Below are positions 55,034 to 63,427 of a DNA stretch of 64,000 nucleotides, in pieces. The stretch is from Selenomonas sp. oral taxon 892 str. F0426 (GTDB lineage Bacteria; Bacillota; Negativicutes; Selenomonadales; Selenomonadaceae): the NCBI RefSeq assembly GCF_000468035.1, contig NZ_KI260545.1, forward strand, positions 1 to 64,000, written 5' to 3'. Both the position numbers and the translations under genes were made by a program. The notes below the pieces were generated by a model, which did not search any database, was not told the DNA's origin, and was given only the letters and a program-made list of their open reading frames with translations. Each line of letters begins with the position of its first letter. Within the stretch, counting starts at the first letter, position 1.

Positions 55034-55948
55034 TCAGCCCTCGCTCACATGCTCATGCACCTCGTTCTTCATGAGATCGCGGTGCTCGAGATGCGCCTCA
55101 TATCTGTCCTTGATGCGGTCATAGAGATGCTTTGCAATGAATACACTGCGGTGCATACCGCCGGTGCAGCCAATCCCGATGACGAGCTGACTCTTGCCCT
55201 CCTTCACATACTGGGGCAGGAGGAAGTCAATCATTCCATCGAGATACTGTTCGAACTTCTGCGTCACATCCCACGACTCAATGTAGGAGGAGACCTGCGG
55301 AACGGTGCCGCTCTTATTGCGCAGCGAGTCGACATAGAAGGGGTTCGGCAGGAAACGCACATCAAAGACGAGATCGGCGTCGAGAGGAATGCCGTACTTG
55401 AAGCCGAATGAAAGGATATTGACGTCCATCTGTGCATTTCTGCCCGGCGTATCATAGTGCTGACGGATGATGTCGCGCAGCTCAGCCTTGCGCAGGCGTG
55501 AGGTGTCAATCAGCTGCGTGGCACGTGCGCGCACAGGAGCCAGGCGCTCGCGCTCGCGTGTGACCCCCTCTGAAATCCGCGCATCAGGCGCGAGCGGATG
55601 CGGACGGCGTGTCTCCTTGTAGCGTCTGATGATAACATCGTCAGACGCCTCAATGAAGAGCAGTTCATATGCGATATCCCCGGCATCGAGTTCTCCCAGC
55701 ACGCGGACGAAGTCATCAAAGAACTCGCGGCTGCGCGTATCCACCACGATCGCCGCACGACTGATCTGCCCGTGCGTCTCGCAGCAGAGATCGATGAATT
55801 TCGGAATAAAGACCGGCGGCAGATTGTCCACGCAGAAATAGCCCAGATCCTCCATATAGCGTGCTGCAAGCGACTTTCCTCCGCCCGACAGCCCTGTTAC
55901 GATCACCGGACGGAACTTCTCCGCCACGCGCTTCGGTTCTCCCATCAC
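55034..55948 (-). CDS. rapZ: RNase adapter/nucleotide-binding protein RapZ
   Basis: 304 residues. Walker A is VTGLSGGGKSLAARYMEDLG; the C-terminal GIGCTGGMHRSVFIAKHL is the family signature for the glucosamine-6-phosphate-sensing domain. In E. coli it controls glmS through sRNA decay; in Firmicutes it is called YvcJ. First of the rapZ-yvcK-whiA block, 3 bases before yvcK. Confidence 0.95.
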   Translation of the reverse strand: MMGEPKRVAEKFRPVIVTGLSGGGKSLAARYMEDLGYFCVDNLPPVFIPKFIDLCCETHGQISRAAIVVDTRSREFFDDFVRVLGELDAGDIAYELLFIEASDDVIIRRYKETRRPHPLAPDARISEGVTRERERLAPVRARATQLIDTSRLRKAELRDIIRQHYDTPGRNAQMDVNILSFGFKYGIPLDADLVFDVRFLPNPFYVDSLRNKSGTVPQVSSYIESWDVTQKFEQYLDGMIDFLLPQYVKEGKSQLVIGIGCTGGMHRSVFIAKHLYDRIKDRYEAHLEHRDLMKNEVHEHVSEG

Positions 55949-55956
55949 AATTCACC

Positions 55957-56751
55957 TCACAGTACAAATTTCTCAATCGCGAGTGCAATTCCATTCGCGT
56001 CATTCGATGCTGTCACATAGCTGGCGCGCTCCTTCGCCTCTGGCATACCGTTCTCTGGAACCACGGAAAAGGCACCCATCTCAAGCATTTCAAAGTCATT
56101 GTCCGCATCGCCCGCGACCATGACCTCATCGAGAGTCAGCCCCATCGCATCTGCCAGCGCCTGCACACCGACCGCCTTGTTCACCCCCGGCGGGTTGATG
56201 TCGAGACTCGTGCCCGTATTCTGCTGCGGCAGGATGCGATCGCCGAAACGCTCCTGTACGGCATTGAGATAGGAACCGATCCCTTCGTCCAGATTGCGCA
56301 GAACGATCTGAGGGACATTCTCTGTGTAGCGGAGATAGTCATTCCCCACTCCTGTCACAGTGAAGTTCGCAGTTGTACGATAGGCGTCAAAGTATTCCTC
56401 AATGTACGCAGGTGCATAGATCTCCATGCCGCTGTACCAGTTCACATACCAATCACGATCGTAGACAAACGTCAGCAAATCCCGCACGAGCACAGGGTTG
56501 AAGTACTCTGCGAAAACAGGCGTCCCCTCTGCTCTCCCGACATAGCCGCCGTTGCAGCAAATGACAGGCGCATCGGAGGCAAGGAGCCGTGCAAAGTAGA
56601 GCGCCGAGTGCAGCATACGCCCCGTTGCGATCGTCACCATAACGCCGCGTGACATGGCGCGCGCAATGATATCCTTCGTACGGGTTGTGATATGCTTGTC
56701 CGAGGTGAGCAGCGTGCCATCCAGGTCAAGTGCTATGAGTTTGATCGCCAT
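55957..56751 (-). CDS. Cof-type HAD-IIB phosphatase
   Basis: 264 residues. HAD motifs: LIALDLDGTLLTSDK (nucleophile Asp), VTIATGRM and VAGDADNDFEM with the Mg-binding Asp. These enzymes hydrolyse sugar phosphates, FMN or PLP, with broad range. A close tandem paralogue lies 3 bases upstream, most likely a gene duplication. Confidence 0.9.
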   Translation of the reverse strand: MAIKLIALDLDGTLLTSDKHITTRTKDIIARAMSRGVMVTIATGRMLHSALYFARLLASDAPVICCNGGYVGRAEGTPVFAEYFNPVLVRDLLTFVYDRDWYVNWYSGMEIYAPAYIEEYFDAYRTTANFTVTGVGNDYLRYTENVPQIVLRNLDEGIGSYLNAVQERFGDRILPQQNTGTSLDINPPGVNKAVGVQALADAMGLTLDEVMVAGDADNDFEMLEMGAFSVVPENGMPEAKERASYVTASNDANGIALAIEKFVL

Positions 56752-56754
56752 GAC

Positions 56755-57591
56755 TCAGCCCCTCGTCATCGGCACAGGTGCGTCTGCCCCCATGCCGAGC
56801 ACATAGTGATAGATTGCCGCCGCAATGCCATTCTCCTCACAGGTCAGTGTCTCATAGTCCGTCACTTCTTTAATCTCTGGAAATGCATTGCCCATCGCAA
56901 CACTCTTTCCCGCCGCACGCAGCATGGGGAGATCGTTGTACGCATCACCGATCGCCATTGTCTCCTCGATGGGAATGCCTAGCTTTGCGGCAAGCGATTG
57001 CAGTGCCGACGCCTTCGAAATCCCCTTCGGCACGATCTCAATCAGACAGTCCGCCGAGCGCGTCACATCCACCTGCGTGCCGAATGCCGAAAGAAGCGTC
57101 TCTGCACGCTTGATCGTGACCTCACGCCCTTCCGTCACGAGGAGCAGCTTACAGTTACCCGCCACATGGGCATAGAGGCCATCCCAGCCAACTGCCATGC
57201 CCGTGAGCTTCTGCGAGTTCTCATAGAAACGCGACTCTTCGCACGCCTCCGCATAACGCAAAACACCGCCGCTGTAGCTCTGGATATACCAACCGCGCTC
57301 CTTGCAAAACGTAAGGATATCGCGGGCGAGAAGCGGATCGATCAGGTGCTCCTCATAGATGTGTCCGCTCGGACTCTTGATGAGCGCGCCGTTGTATGAG
57401 ATGATCGGCACATCGACGCCGAGTGCCTTGGCAACAGGCAGAGCCGCTTCGAACATCCTCCCTGTCGCGATCGTGACCGTAACCCCCGCCTCCACCGCAC
57501 GATGCACCGCAGCAATATTCTCTGCTGAGACGACATTCCCGTCCGGCAGCATCGTCCCGTCTAGATCCGATACAAACAGCCTAACGCCCAT
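56755..57591 (-). CDS. Cof-type HAD-IIB phosphatase
   Basis: 278 residues. Motifs FVSDLDGTMLPDGN, VTIATGRMFEAALPVA and AIGDAYNDLPMLR. Sequence is related to, but clearly diverged from, the paralogue at 55957. Start at 57591 is the only one that keeps the catalytic motif near the N-terminus. Starts the operon that continues through rapZ-yvcK-whiA; substrate unknown. Confidence 0.9.
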   Translation of the reverse strand: MGVRLFVSDLDGTMLPDGNVVSAENIAAVHRAVEAGVTVTIATGRMFEAALPVAKALGVDVPIISYNGALIKSPSGHIYEEHLIDPLLARDILTFCKERGWYIQSYSGGVLRYAEACEESRFYENSQKLTGMAVGWDGLYAHVAGNCKLLLVTEGREVTIKRAETLLSAFGTQVDVTRSADCLIEIVPKGISKASALQSLAAKLGIPIEETMAIGDAYNDLPMLRAAGKSVAMGNAFPEIKEVTDYETLTCEENGIAAAIYHYVLGMGADAPVPMTRG

Positions 57592-57618
57592 TTCATCCCC
57601 TCCTGTTTTCCCAAATTG

Positions 57619-57648
57619 CTGACAAAGCCCTTTCCCCTATGGTATAAT
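57619..57648 (+). promoter_or_regulatory. Promoter of the small membrane-protein gene
   Basis: CTGACA (57619-57624), an 18-base spacer and TATAAT (57643-57648), about 37 bases before the start at 57685. Divergent from the HAD gene. Confidence 0.65.
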
Positions 57649-57684
57649 ACCCCGGATAACGAATATACTGAAAGGAGGAGCACG

Positions 57685-58173
57685 ATGCAGAATTTCTTCC
57701 GTCGACTCATCATCCTCGTCGCCATGCTCCTCATCCTCATCGGCATCTTCGGCCTGTCCTACACCTACCAGATCGATCACCGTACGGCACGCAGCCTCTC
57801 TGCTTACGCACGCATCGACTTTCAGGCCTCCTATACGGGTGAGGGACGGCTCGAGGGCGCAACCCTCTCGCTCTGGGACTACCGCTTCGACGAGGCGAAG
57901 TTCCTCCCGAATGTCGTCCTCTACACAGACGGCTCTGCCTGGGAGATGAAGGCCGCCACGAAATACACGCCGCGTCCCGTTGAGGGTGCAGACAGCCCCT
58001 ACAAGAACGAGAACAAGTTTTTCGTCGAGCTGCCCCGCTCAAGTCTGCCCGCCATCCGCAAGGCGACAAGTATCCGTATTCGCTTCTACTACGACAATGG
58101 GCAGACCATTGATCTGCCGCTGAACGAACCCGATCTTGCCTACTGGCAGCGCGAGCTCGGGCGCGGAATATAA
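57685..58173 (+). CDS. Small single-pass membrane protein of unknown function
   Basis: 162 residues: one N-terminal helix (about 6-26, LIILVAMLLILIGIFGLSYT) followed by an extracytoplasmic beta-rich part. Start at 57685 behind an AAAGGAGGAG site; an in-frame ATG upstream would overlap the promoter. No family recognised. Cotranscription with the following NusG-II gene (about 50 bases downstream) is likely. Confidence 0.75.
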   Translation: MQNFFRRLIILVAMLLILIGIFGLSYTYQIDHRTARSLSAYARIDFQASYTGEGRLEGATLSLWDYRFDEAKFLPNVVLYTDGSAWEMKAATKYTPRPVEGADSPYKNENKFFVELPRSSLPAIRKATSIRIRFYYDNGQTIDLPLNEPDLAYWQRELGRGI

Positions 58174-58221
58174 AATCTATTGTACTGTTATTGAAAACAT
58201 TCGTCAAGGCAGGGACCTCCC

Positions 58222-58560
58222 ATGAAGAAAAACGATCTGGTACTCATCGGCGTGCTTCTCCTCATCTGCGGGATCGGCGCCGTATTTTTTTTCACACATA
58301 CAGAGAACGGTGTGCGTCACGCAGTCATTACACAGAACAATGTGCAGCTCTACGATATTCCGCTCACAGGGCACACGGGAACGGAGGATCTCATCATTAC
58401 CGACGAACATGGAACGAACACGATTCGTATTGAGGGCGAGGCGATTGCTGTCATCGATGCCGACTGCCCTGACCTTGTCTGTGTCCACACGGGCAGAGCA
58501 GCAAAAAAGGGCGATGTGATCGCTTGCCTGCCGCACAAACTCCTCATTGAAGTAAAATGA
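58222..58560 (+). CDS. NusG domain II-containing membrane-anchored protein
   Basis: 112 residues: one N-terminal anchor (LVLIGVLLLICGIGAVFFFT) and an extracytoplasmic NusG-II-type barrel with CPDLVCVHTGRA and IACLPHKLLIEV, including the two cysteines typical of this family. Such genes normally sit beside a Gx-type membrane protein and FMN transferase genes in flavin-based extracytoplasmic electron transfer. The start overlaps the following gene by 4 bases at its end. Confidence 0.85.
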   Translation: MKKNDLVLIGVLLLICGIGAVFFFTHTENGVRHAVITQNNVQLYDIPLTGHTGTEDLIITDEHGTNTIRIEGEAIAVIDADCPDLVCVHTGRAAKKGDVIACLPHKLLIEVK

Positions 58561-59048
58561 ATATGAATCTTCATCGCATGACACGCATTGCGCTCCTCAC
58601 CACGCTCTCCCTCTGCCTCTTCATGCTCGAAGCATTCCTCCCCCTGCCGCTTCCTGTGCCGGGTGCAAAGCTCGGACTCGCCGCGATCGTTACGCTGATC
58701 GCACTATACCTCCTGCCAATGCACGATGCAGCACTCATACTCATGCTGCGCATCCTCCTCTCCTCATTCTTTGGCGGTGGAATTGCACCTATGCTTTACA
58801 GTCTTGCAGGTGGATTGACCAGTTTCGCTGGGATGGCGCTGCTCAAGCGTCACACACGGCTCTCTATCATCGGTATCAGCACAGCAGGAGCATTCCTGCA
58901 CAACATAGCGCAGCTAATTGCTGCTGTGGCTGTCATGCAGACAACGGCACTCTTCACGTATGCGCCCCTGCTGGGCCTCGTCGGCATCGCAACGGGCATT
59001 GTGATCGGCAGCACGGCAAAAGCCATTCTTTCAAAAATAACAAGATAA
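58557..59048 (+). CDS. Gx transporter family protein (heptaprenyl diphosphate synthase component I-like)
   Basis: 163 residues, about five hydrophobic segments, with LPLPLPVPGAKLGLAAIVTL and LLSSFFGGGIAPMLYSLAGG, the glycine-rich motif of this membrane family. Often annotated as HepA-like, but it is an integral membrane protein probably moving a small molecule such as a precursor for flavinylation or quinone synthesis. ATGA overlap with the NusG-II gene. No FMN transferase gene is in the window. Confidence 0.82.
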   Translation: MNMNLHRMTRIALLTTLSLCLFMLEAFLPLPLPVPGAKLGLAAIVTLIALYLLPMHDAALILMLRILLSSFFGGGIAPMLYSLAGGLTSFAGMALLKRHTRLSIIGISTAGAFLHNIAQLIAAVAVMQTTALFTYAPLLGLVGIATGIVIGSTAKAILSKITR

Positions 59049-59051
59049 GAA

Positions 59052-59080
59052 TTCTCATTTTCATTGTTTTATGCTATACT
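59052..59080 (+). promoter_or_regulatory. Promoter of fumC
   Basis: Weak -35 TTCTCA (59052-59057), 17-base spacer, and an extended -10 TGCTATACT (-10 hexamer 59075-59080), about 53 bases before the fumC start. Confidence 0.5.
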
Positions 59081-59132
59081 TGTCCCAACAGATTTTATCT
59101 CTTCTATCTTGAATTTAAGGAGGACAAGGCAA

Positions 59133-60497
59133 ATGGAGTATCGCATCGAACATGATTCCCTCGGTGAGGTCAAGGTGCCCGCAGACAAGTATTGGGCGGC
59201 ACAGACGGAGCGCAGCTTTGAGAACTTTCCCATCGGCATCGAAAAGATGCCCGCCGAGATCATCCACGCCTTCGGCATTCTGAAGAAATCCGCCGCAATT
59301 GCGAACAACAAACTTGGCAAGCTCGACGAGAAGCGCCTGAATGCGATCAAGGCGGCGTGCGACGAGATCATCGCGGGCAAACTCGCAGATCACTTCCCGC
59401 TCGCCGTCTGGCAGACGGGCAGCGGCACGCAGTCGAACATGAACGTCAACGAGGTCATTGCGAATCGCGGCAACGAGATCGCGGGCGAGAAGATCCTCCA
59501 CCCGAATGATCACTCCAATATGTCGCAGAGTTCGAACGACACCTTCCCGACGGCCATGCACATCGCCGCTGTCATCGCCACTGAGGATGGGCTCTTCCCG
59601 AGCATCGACCTCCTCGCGGCTACCTTCCGCCGCCTCATGAGCGAGAACGAGGGCATTGTCAAGACGGGGCGTACGCACTTGCAGGACGCCGTGCCCATCT
59701 CCTTTACGCAGGAGATCAGCGGCTGGCTCACAATGCTCGAACAGTCGAAGAAGCAGCTGCAGGCAGCGCTCCCATTCCTCCACGAGCTTGCGCTCGGCGG
59801 CACGGCGGTCGGCACGGGGCTGAACGCGCCGAAAGGCTTCGATGTTGCGGTCGCACAGGCAGCAAGTGAGCTGACGGGCAAGAATTTTGTCACTGCGCCG
59901 AACAAGTTCCACGCACTCACGAGCAAGGATGCCATTGTCTTTGCACACGGCGGACTCAAGGGACTCGCCGCGAACATGATGAAGATCGCGAACGACATCC
60001 GCTGGCTGGCAGCAGGCCCGCGCTGCGGACTCGGCGAGATCACGATCCCCGCGAACGAGCCGGGCAGCTCCATCATGCCGGGCAAGGTCAACCCGACCCA
60101 GTGTGAGTCCGTCACAATGGTCGCCGTACAGGTCATGGGCAACGACGCCGCCATCGGCATCGCCGCCTCGCAGGGCAACTTCGAGCTGAACGTGTTCATG
60201 CCCGTCATGATCTACGACTTCCTGCAGTCCGCGCGTCTCCTCACCGACTCCATCAAGTCGTTCAACGACCGCTGCGTCACAGGGATCACGGCAAACCGCG
60301 AGAAGATGCACGAGAACCTCCATCGCTCGCTGATGCTCGTCACGGCACTGAACCCGTACATCGGCTACGAGAATGCGGCGAAAACCGCACACAAGGCATT
60401 CGATGAGGATATCAGTCTCAAGGAGGCATGCGTTGCCCTCGGCTTCCTCACTGCCGAGAAATTCGACGAGGTCTTCCATCCCGAAGAGATGGTGTAA
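59133..60497 (+). CDS. fumC: Fumarate hydratase, class II
   Basis: 454 residues. Interconverts fumarate and malate without an iron-sulfur cluster. The signature GSSIMPGKVNPTQ is intact, and the substrate-site regions SGTQSNMNVNEV, HPNDHSNMSQSSND and TGRTHLQDAVP are present. Start at 59133 after AAGGAGG; the longer frame adds 23 residues covering the promoter and was rejected. Strong shared terminator downstream. Likely part of the reductive succinate/propionate branch typical of these anaerobes. Confidence 0.97.
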   Translation: MEYRIEHDSLGEVKVPADKYWAAQTERSFENFPIGIEKMPAEIIHAFGILKKSAAIANNKLGKLDEKRLNAIKAACDEIIAGKLADHFPLAVWQTGSGTQSNMNVNEVIANRGNEIAGEKILHPNDHSNMSQSSNDTFPTAMHIAAVIATEDGLFPSIDLLAATFRRLMSENEGIVKTGRTHLQDAVPISFTQEISGWLTMLEQSKKQLQAALPFLHELALGGTAVGTGLNAPKGFDVAVAQAASELTGKNFVTAPNKFHALTSKDAIVFAHGGLKGLAANMMKIANDIRWLAAGPRCGLGEITIPANEPGSSIMPGKVNPTQCESVTMVAVQVMGNDAAIGIAASQGNFELNVFMPVMIYDFLQSARLLTDSIKSFNDRCVTGITANREKMHENLHRSLMLVTALNPYIGYENAAKTAHKAFDEDISLKEACVALGFLTAEKFDEVFHPEEMV

Positions 60498-60521
60498 GGA
60501 TCACGTTGTCCATACGAAAAG

Positions 60522-60569
60522 GGGGCTGTTGTACGAAGCTAAAAAACTTCGTGCAACAGCCCCTTTTTT
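60522..60569 (+). terminator. Bidirectional terminator of fumC and the Crp/Fnr gene
   Basis: A 17-bp stem (60522-60538 with 60547-60563, one G-U) and A-rich loop, followed by TTTTTT (60564-60569) on the plus strand and by a CTTTT tract on the minus strand. Member of the family with the GTRYACGAAG arm. Confidence 0.9.
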
Positions 60570-60578
60570 GCGCGCCCT

Positions 60579-61271
60579 CTAAATCGCCAAAAAATCTGGA
60601 TTGAGTACGCGCAGTGTCTTGCGGTCGTAGTCGATGATCCCCTCATCGCGCATATGACTCATCTCGCGGCTGAGAGCGCTGCGCTCCACACCAAGGTAGC
60701 GTGCCAGCTGTGTCTGATTCATCTCACGCAGCCCCTCACCGTCCTCCTCCGATATTGCCTGCAGATAGACACTGAGTTTTGCCCGAATGCTCTTTTGCCC
60801 CATGATGCGAATCTTATGCTGATAAAAGATCCCCTTCTGCGATATACGCCGCAGCATATTCAGTGTGAATCGCCAGAGATGAGGGTCACTGCACGATTCA
60901 CGCGCGTAGAGCTGACGAAATTTGAGACGCAGGATCAACGACTCGCGCAGGGCCTTGACGAACATACGGCTCGTCGTGAGATTCGCCCCCTCCATCGTCT
61001 CGCCGAAACTCTTGCCAGCCTCAAAGATGCTCATATCAATCTGATCGGCATTCTCGTTGAGGAAGGATACCTCAACTGCGCCCGATAGGATGATGCCTGT
61101 CACAATCGGTGCACGCCCCATGCGCATGATGTTCTGCCCTGCCGCATAGTGCTTCAGTTCACCGTCAAGCGCATTGACGAGCGCCGTCAGATCATCTGCC
61201 TGGATGCCCTCGAATAGATCATGCCGGAGCAGCAGTGCCGTATGCGGCGCAAGCATTTCACGCGTCAGCAT
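60579..61271 (-). CDS. Crp/Fnr-family transcriptional regulator
   Basis: 230 residues. N-terminal cyclic-nucleotide-binding-type sensor barrel (ALVNALDGELKHYAAGQNIMRMG onward), long dimerisation helix and a C-terminal winged helix with QTQLARYLGVERSALSREMS-type recognition helix (ALSREMSHM). No N-terminal cysteine cluster, so not a typical oxygen-sensing Fnr. Start at 61271 (AAAGGA upstream); the longer frame to 61352 would cover the promoter and the palindrome. It diverges from an RclA/Har-like flavoprotein and probably regulates that region and itself. Confidence 0.88.
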   Translation of the reverse strand: MLTREMLAPHTALLLRHDLFEGIQADDLTALVNALDGELKHYAAGQNIMRMGRAPIVTGIILSGAVEVSFLNENADQIDMSIFEAGKSFGETMEGANLTTSRMFVKALRESLILRLKFRQLYARESCSDPHLWRFTLNMLRRISQKGIFYQHKIRIMGQKSIRAKLSVYLQAISEEDGEGLREMNQTQLARYLGVERSALSREMSHMRDEGIIDYDRKTLRVLNPDFLAI

Positions 61272-61292
61272 AGTTTTGTCCTTTCCATCACC

Positions 61293-61313
61293 TATAGAGA
61301 ATAATTCTCTATA
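61293..61313. promoter_or_regulatory. 21-bp perfect palindrome, probable operator
   Basis: TATAGAGAAT-A-ATTCTCTATA: two 10-base arms and a 1-base centre. It lies directly downstream of the -10 of the Crp/Fnr gene promoter, where binding would block transcription, and 116 bases before the divergent flavoprotein start. Autoregulation is inferred; the sequence differs from the usual Crp or Fnr half-sites. Confidence 0.7.
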
Positions 61314-61342
61314 ATTATAGATGGAATTGCGGCCTTTGTAAA
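61314..61342 (-). promoter_or_regulatory. Promoter of the Crp/Fnr regulator gene
   Basis: Minus-strand TTTACA (61337-61342), 17-base spacer and perfect TATAAT (61314-61319), about 43 bases before the start and touching the palindrome. Confidence 0.8.
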
Positions 61343-61368
61343 TGAACAACACAAGTTTTGCAGATATT

Positions 61369-61398
61369 TTGCTTCCTTTATCGAAAAAGTGCTATAAT
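61369..61398 (+). promoter_or_regulatory. Promoter of the RclA/Har-like gene
   Basis: TTGCTT (61369-61374), 18-base spacer and extended -10 TGCTATAAT (hexamer 61393-61398), about 44 bases before the start. Confidence 0.6.
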
Positions 61399-61441
61399 AA
61401 CGAGTATCTACGAAACAACATGAACAGAAATGGAGCATATC

Positions 61442-62806
61442 ATGCAAGAACAATCATATCAGAATCTCATCATCGGCTTCGGCAAGGCAGGCAAGACACT
61501 TGCGGGCTTCCTCGCGAAGAAGGGAGAGACGGTCGCTCTTGTCGAGCGCTCAAAGGAGCGTTATGGCGGCACCTGCATTAACGTCGCCTGCATTCCCTCA
61601 AAATCCCTCGAATACAGTGCACGGCTCTCTGCAGAGGCGGGCGGAGACTTTGCGGCAAAGGCGGAGCGCTATCGTGCAGCGATTGCGGAGAAACGACGCC
61701 TGACGGCAATGCTGCGAGAGAAGAACTACGCGAAGGTAACAGGCGCAGGTGCCGTCGTCATCGATGGAGAGGCATCGTTTATCGATGCACACACCGTACG
61801 CATTGTCGGAGCGGACGGAGAGCAGCGTGTCACGGCAGAACGAATCTTTATCAACACAGGCGCGCTTCCCTTCGTACCGCCGATCCCAGGGGCAAAGGAA
61901 AGTACACACGTCTACACGAGTGAAACGATGATGGAGCTGGATGTGCTGCCAGAAAAGCTTGTCATCATCGGCGGCGGCTACATTGGTCTCGAATTCGCAT
62001 CATACTACACCAACTTTGGCTCGTCCGTTGCCGTTGTGCAGGACGGCGATGCCTTCATTCCTCGTGAGGATGCGGAGATTTCCATTCGTGTGCGCCAGCA
62101 GATGGAGGAGCGCGGCATCCACATTCTGACGGACACAAAGATTCTGCGCATTGAGGACGGCACCACAGGAGCGAACGTCATTGTACAGACTTCAAACGGA
62201 GAGAAATCTCTTGCTGCAAATGCCGTCCTGATCGCTACAGGACGGCGCCCGAACATCGAGGGCCTGAATCTCACCGCAGCGGGCATTGAGACAACAACGC
62301 GTGGTGCGATTGCCGTGGACGAGCACCTGCGTACGAACGTACCGCACATCTGGGCGATGGGTGACGTGACGGGCGGGATGCAGTTCACCTACATCTCCCT
62401 CGACGATTTCCGCATCGTCAAGGATCAGCTCGCAGGCAGCGGAACACGCACAACGGCGAATCGCGGAGCTGTCCCCTATTCCGTCTTCCTCGATCCGCCG
62501 CTCTCACGTGTCGGCATGACCGAGGCTGAGGCGCAGGCAGCAGGATTTGACGTGCGTATTCTGCGCCTTGAGGTCGCCGCCATTCCAAAGGCGCAGGTTT
62601 ACAAGAAGCCCTCCGGTATTCTAAAGGCAATTGTCGAGTCCAAGACAGGCATGATCCTCGGCGCGCACTTCTTCTGCCCCGAGTCGCAGGAGATGATTAA
62701 CCTCATGAAAATGGCAATCGACCACGGCATCACAGCCGACGCACTCGGTTCCGCAATCTATACGCACCCCACCATGACCGAAGCACTGAACGATCTCTTC
62801 GGATAA
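61442..62806 (+). CDS. RclA/Har-like pyridine nucleotide-disulfide oxidoreductase
   Basis: 454 residues. FAD-binding start NLIIGFGKAGKTLAGFLA, redox-active disulfide YGGTCINVACIPSKSLEY (Cys-x4-Cys), NAD(P)-binding VIIGGGYIGLEFASYY and the C-terminal dimer segment HPTMTEALNDLFG closely follow E. coli RclA and the Streptococcus hypothiocyanous-acid reductase. The family detoxifies HOSCN or reactive chlorine, or reduces Cu(II). A mercuric reductase role is unlikely: no vicinal C-terminal cysteines and no mer genes. Start at 61442 with GGAG 6 bases upstream. Divergent regulator next door. Confidence 0.87.
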   Translation: MQEQSYQNLIIGFGKAGKTLAGFLAKKGETVALVERSKERYGGTCINVACIPSKSLEYSARLSAEAGGDFAAKAERYRAAIAEKRRLTAMLREKNYAKVTGAGAVVIDGEASFIDAHTVRIVGADGEQRVTAERIFINTGALPFVPPIPGAKESTHVYTSETMMELDVLPEKLVIIGGGYIGLEFASYYTNFGSSVAVVQDGDAFIPREDAEISIRVRQQMEERGIHILTDTKILRIEDGTTGANVIVQTSNGEKSLAANAVLIATGRRPNIEGLNLTAAGIETTTRGAIAVDEHLRTNVPHIWAMGDVTGGMQFTYISLDDFRIVKDQLAGSGTRTTANRGAVPYSVFLDPPLSRVGMTEAEAQAAGFDVRILRLEVAAIPKAQVYKKPSGILKAIVESKTGMILGAHFFCPESQEMINLMKMAIDHGITADALGSAIYTHPTMTEALNDLFG

Positions 62807-62817
62807 AGGAGGTCATT

Positions 62818-63423
62818 ATGACAAAGATCTACCGGAAAAATCTTTACCGTGCTGTGTTTCTGCTCGCTCCGCTTCTCCTCTTCGATGCAGGATGTACGCA
62901 GGCGGCGCCGGATACACGCCCCTCACACCAGACTGTCATTCCTGCTGAAGCATCTTCCGTGCAGATCTTCTCAATGGAGTTCCGCCATCCCGTCGCCGAT
63001 GGTGCACTCGTGCGCATCGTATGCCAGATCGACGCTCCCGTCAAGAACGCACTCTCCGCCGAGGAGATCACCGCAAAAGGACTCGATCCGAACAGCTTCA
63101 TCTCCTGCCTCGGCGAATTCGTCGGCAAGGAATTCACAGACGGTCGTCATCTGGACATTCGCGAGCGCTACGTCCCGTGGACACCGGAGCTTGAGGCAAG
63201 CCTCCACGCTGTCATCGCGGCGAAGAATCTCGCCGCCGAAAACGACTACGGCGCACGAGCAGACACTGTGGCGAATCCGGCTTACAACATACTCGTCGCC
63301 TACAAGGACGGCCGAAGCCTTCACATCACCTCCGAGGGTGAAACTGTGAACAAACACGAGGCGGCGATCGAAGACATCCTCCTCACGTGGACGGACAATG
63401 CCTTTGACGCAGCAAAAGAATAA
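62818..63423 (+). CDS. Small exported protein of unknown function
   Basis: 201 residues with an N-terminal signal (AVFLLAPLLLFDAGCTQAAP). The cysteine at residue 26 could be a lipoprotein site, but Asp at the -3 position makes the lipobox poor, so a cleaved Sec signal ending at QAAP is equally possible. The mature part has no recognised domain. AAAGGAGG site just before the start; ends 4 bases before the alpha/beta hydrolase gene, so they are cotranscribed. Confidence 0.7.
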   Translation: MTKIYRKNLYRAVFLLAPLLLFDAGCTQAAPDTRPSHQTVIPAEASSVQIFSMEFRHPVADGALVRIVCQIDAPVKNALSAEEITAKGLDPNSFISCLGEFVGKEFTDGRHLDIRERYVPWTPELEASLHAVIAAKNLAAENDYGARADTVANPAYNILVAYKDGRSLHITSEGETVNKHEAAIEDILLTWTDNAFDAAKE

Positions 63424-63427
63424 CAAA

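Noticed and set aside
59115-60479. A 454-codon frame antisense to fumC
   Set aside because: Same strand-shadow effect; fumC is unmistakable and the antisense product has no recognisable features.
61442-62806. Mercuric reductase
   Set aside because: The Cys-x4-Cys motif is shared, but the C-terminal vicinal cysteines of MerA are absent and no mer genes are nearby.
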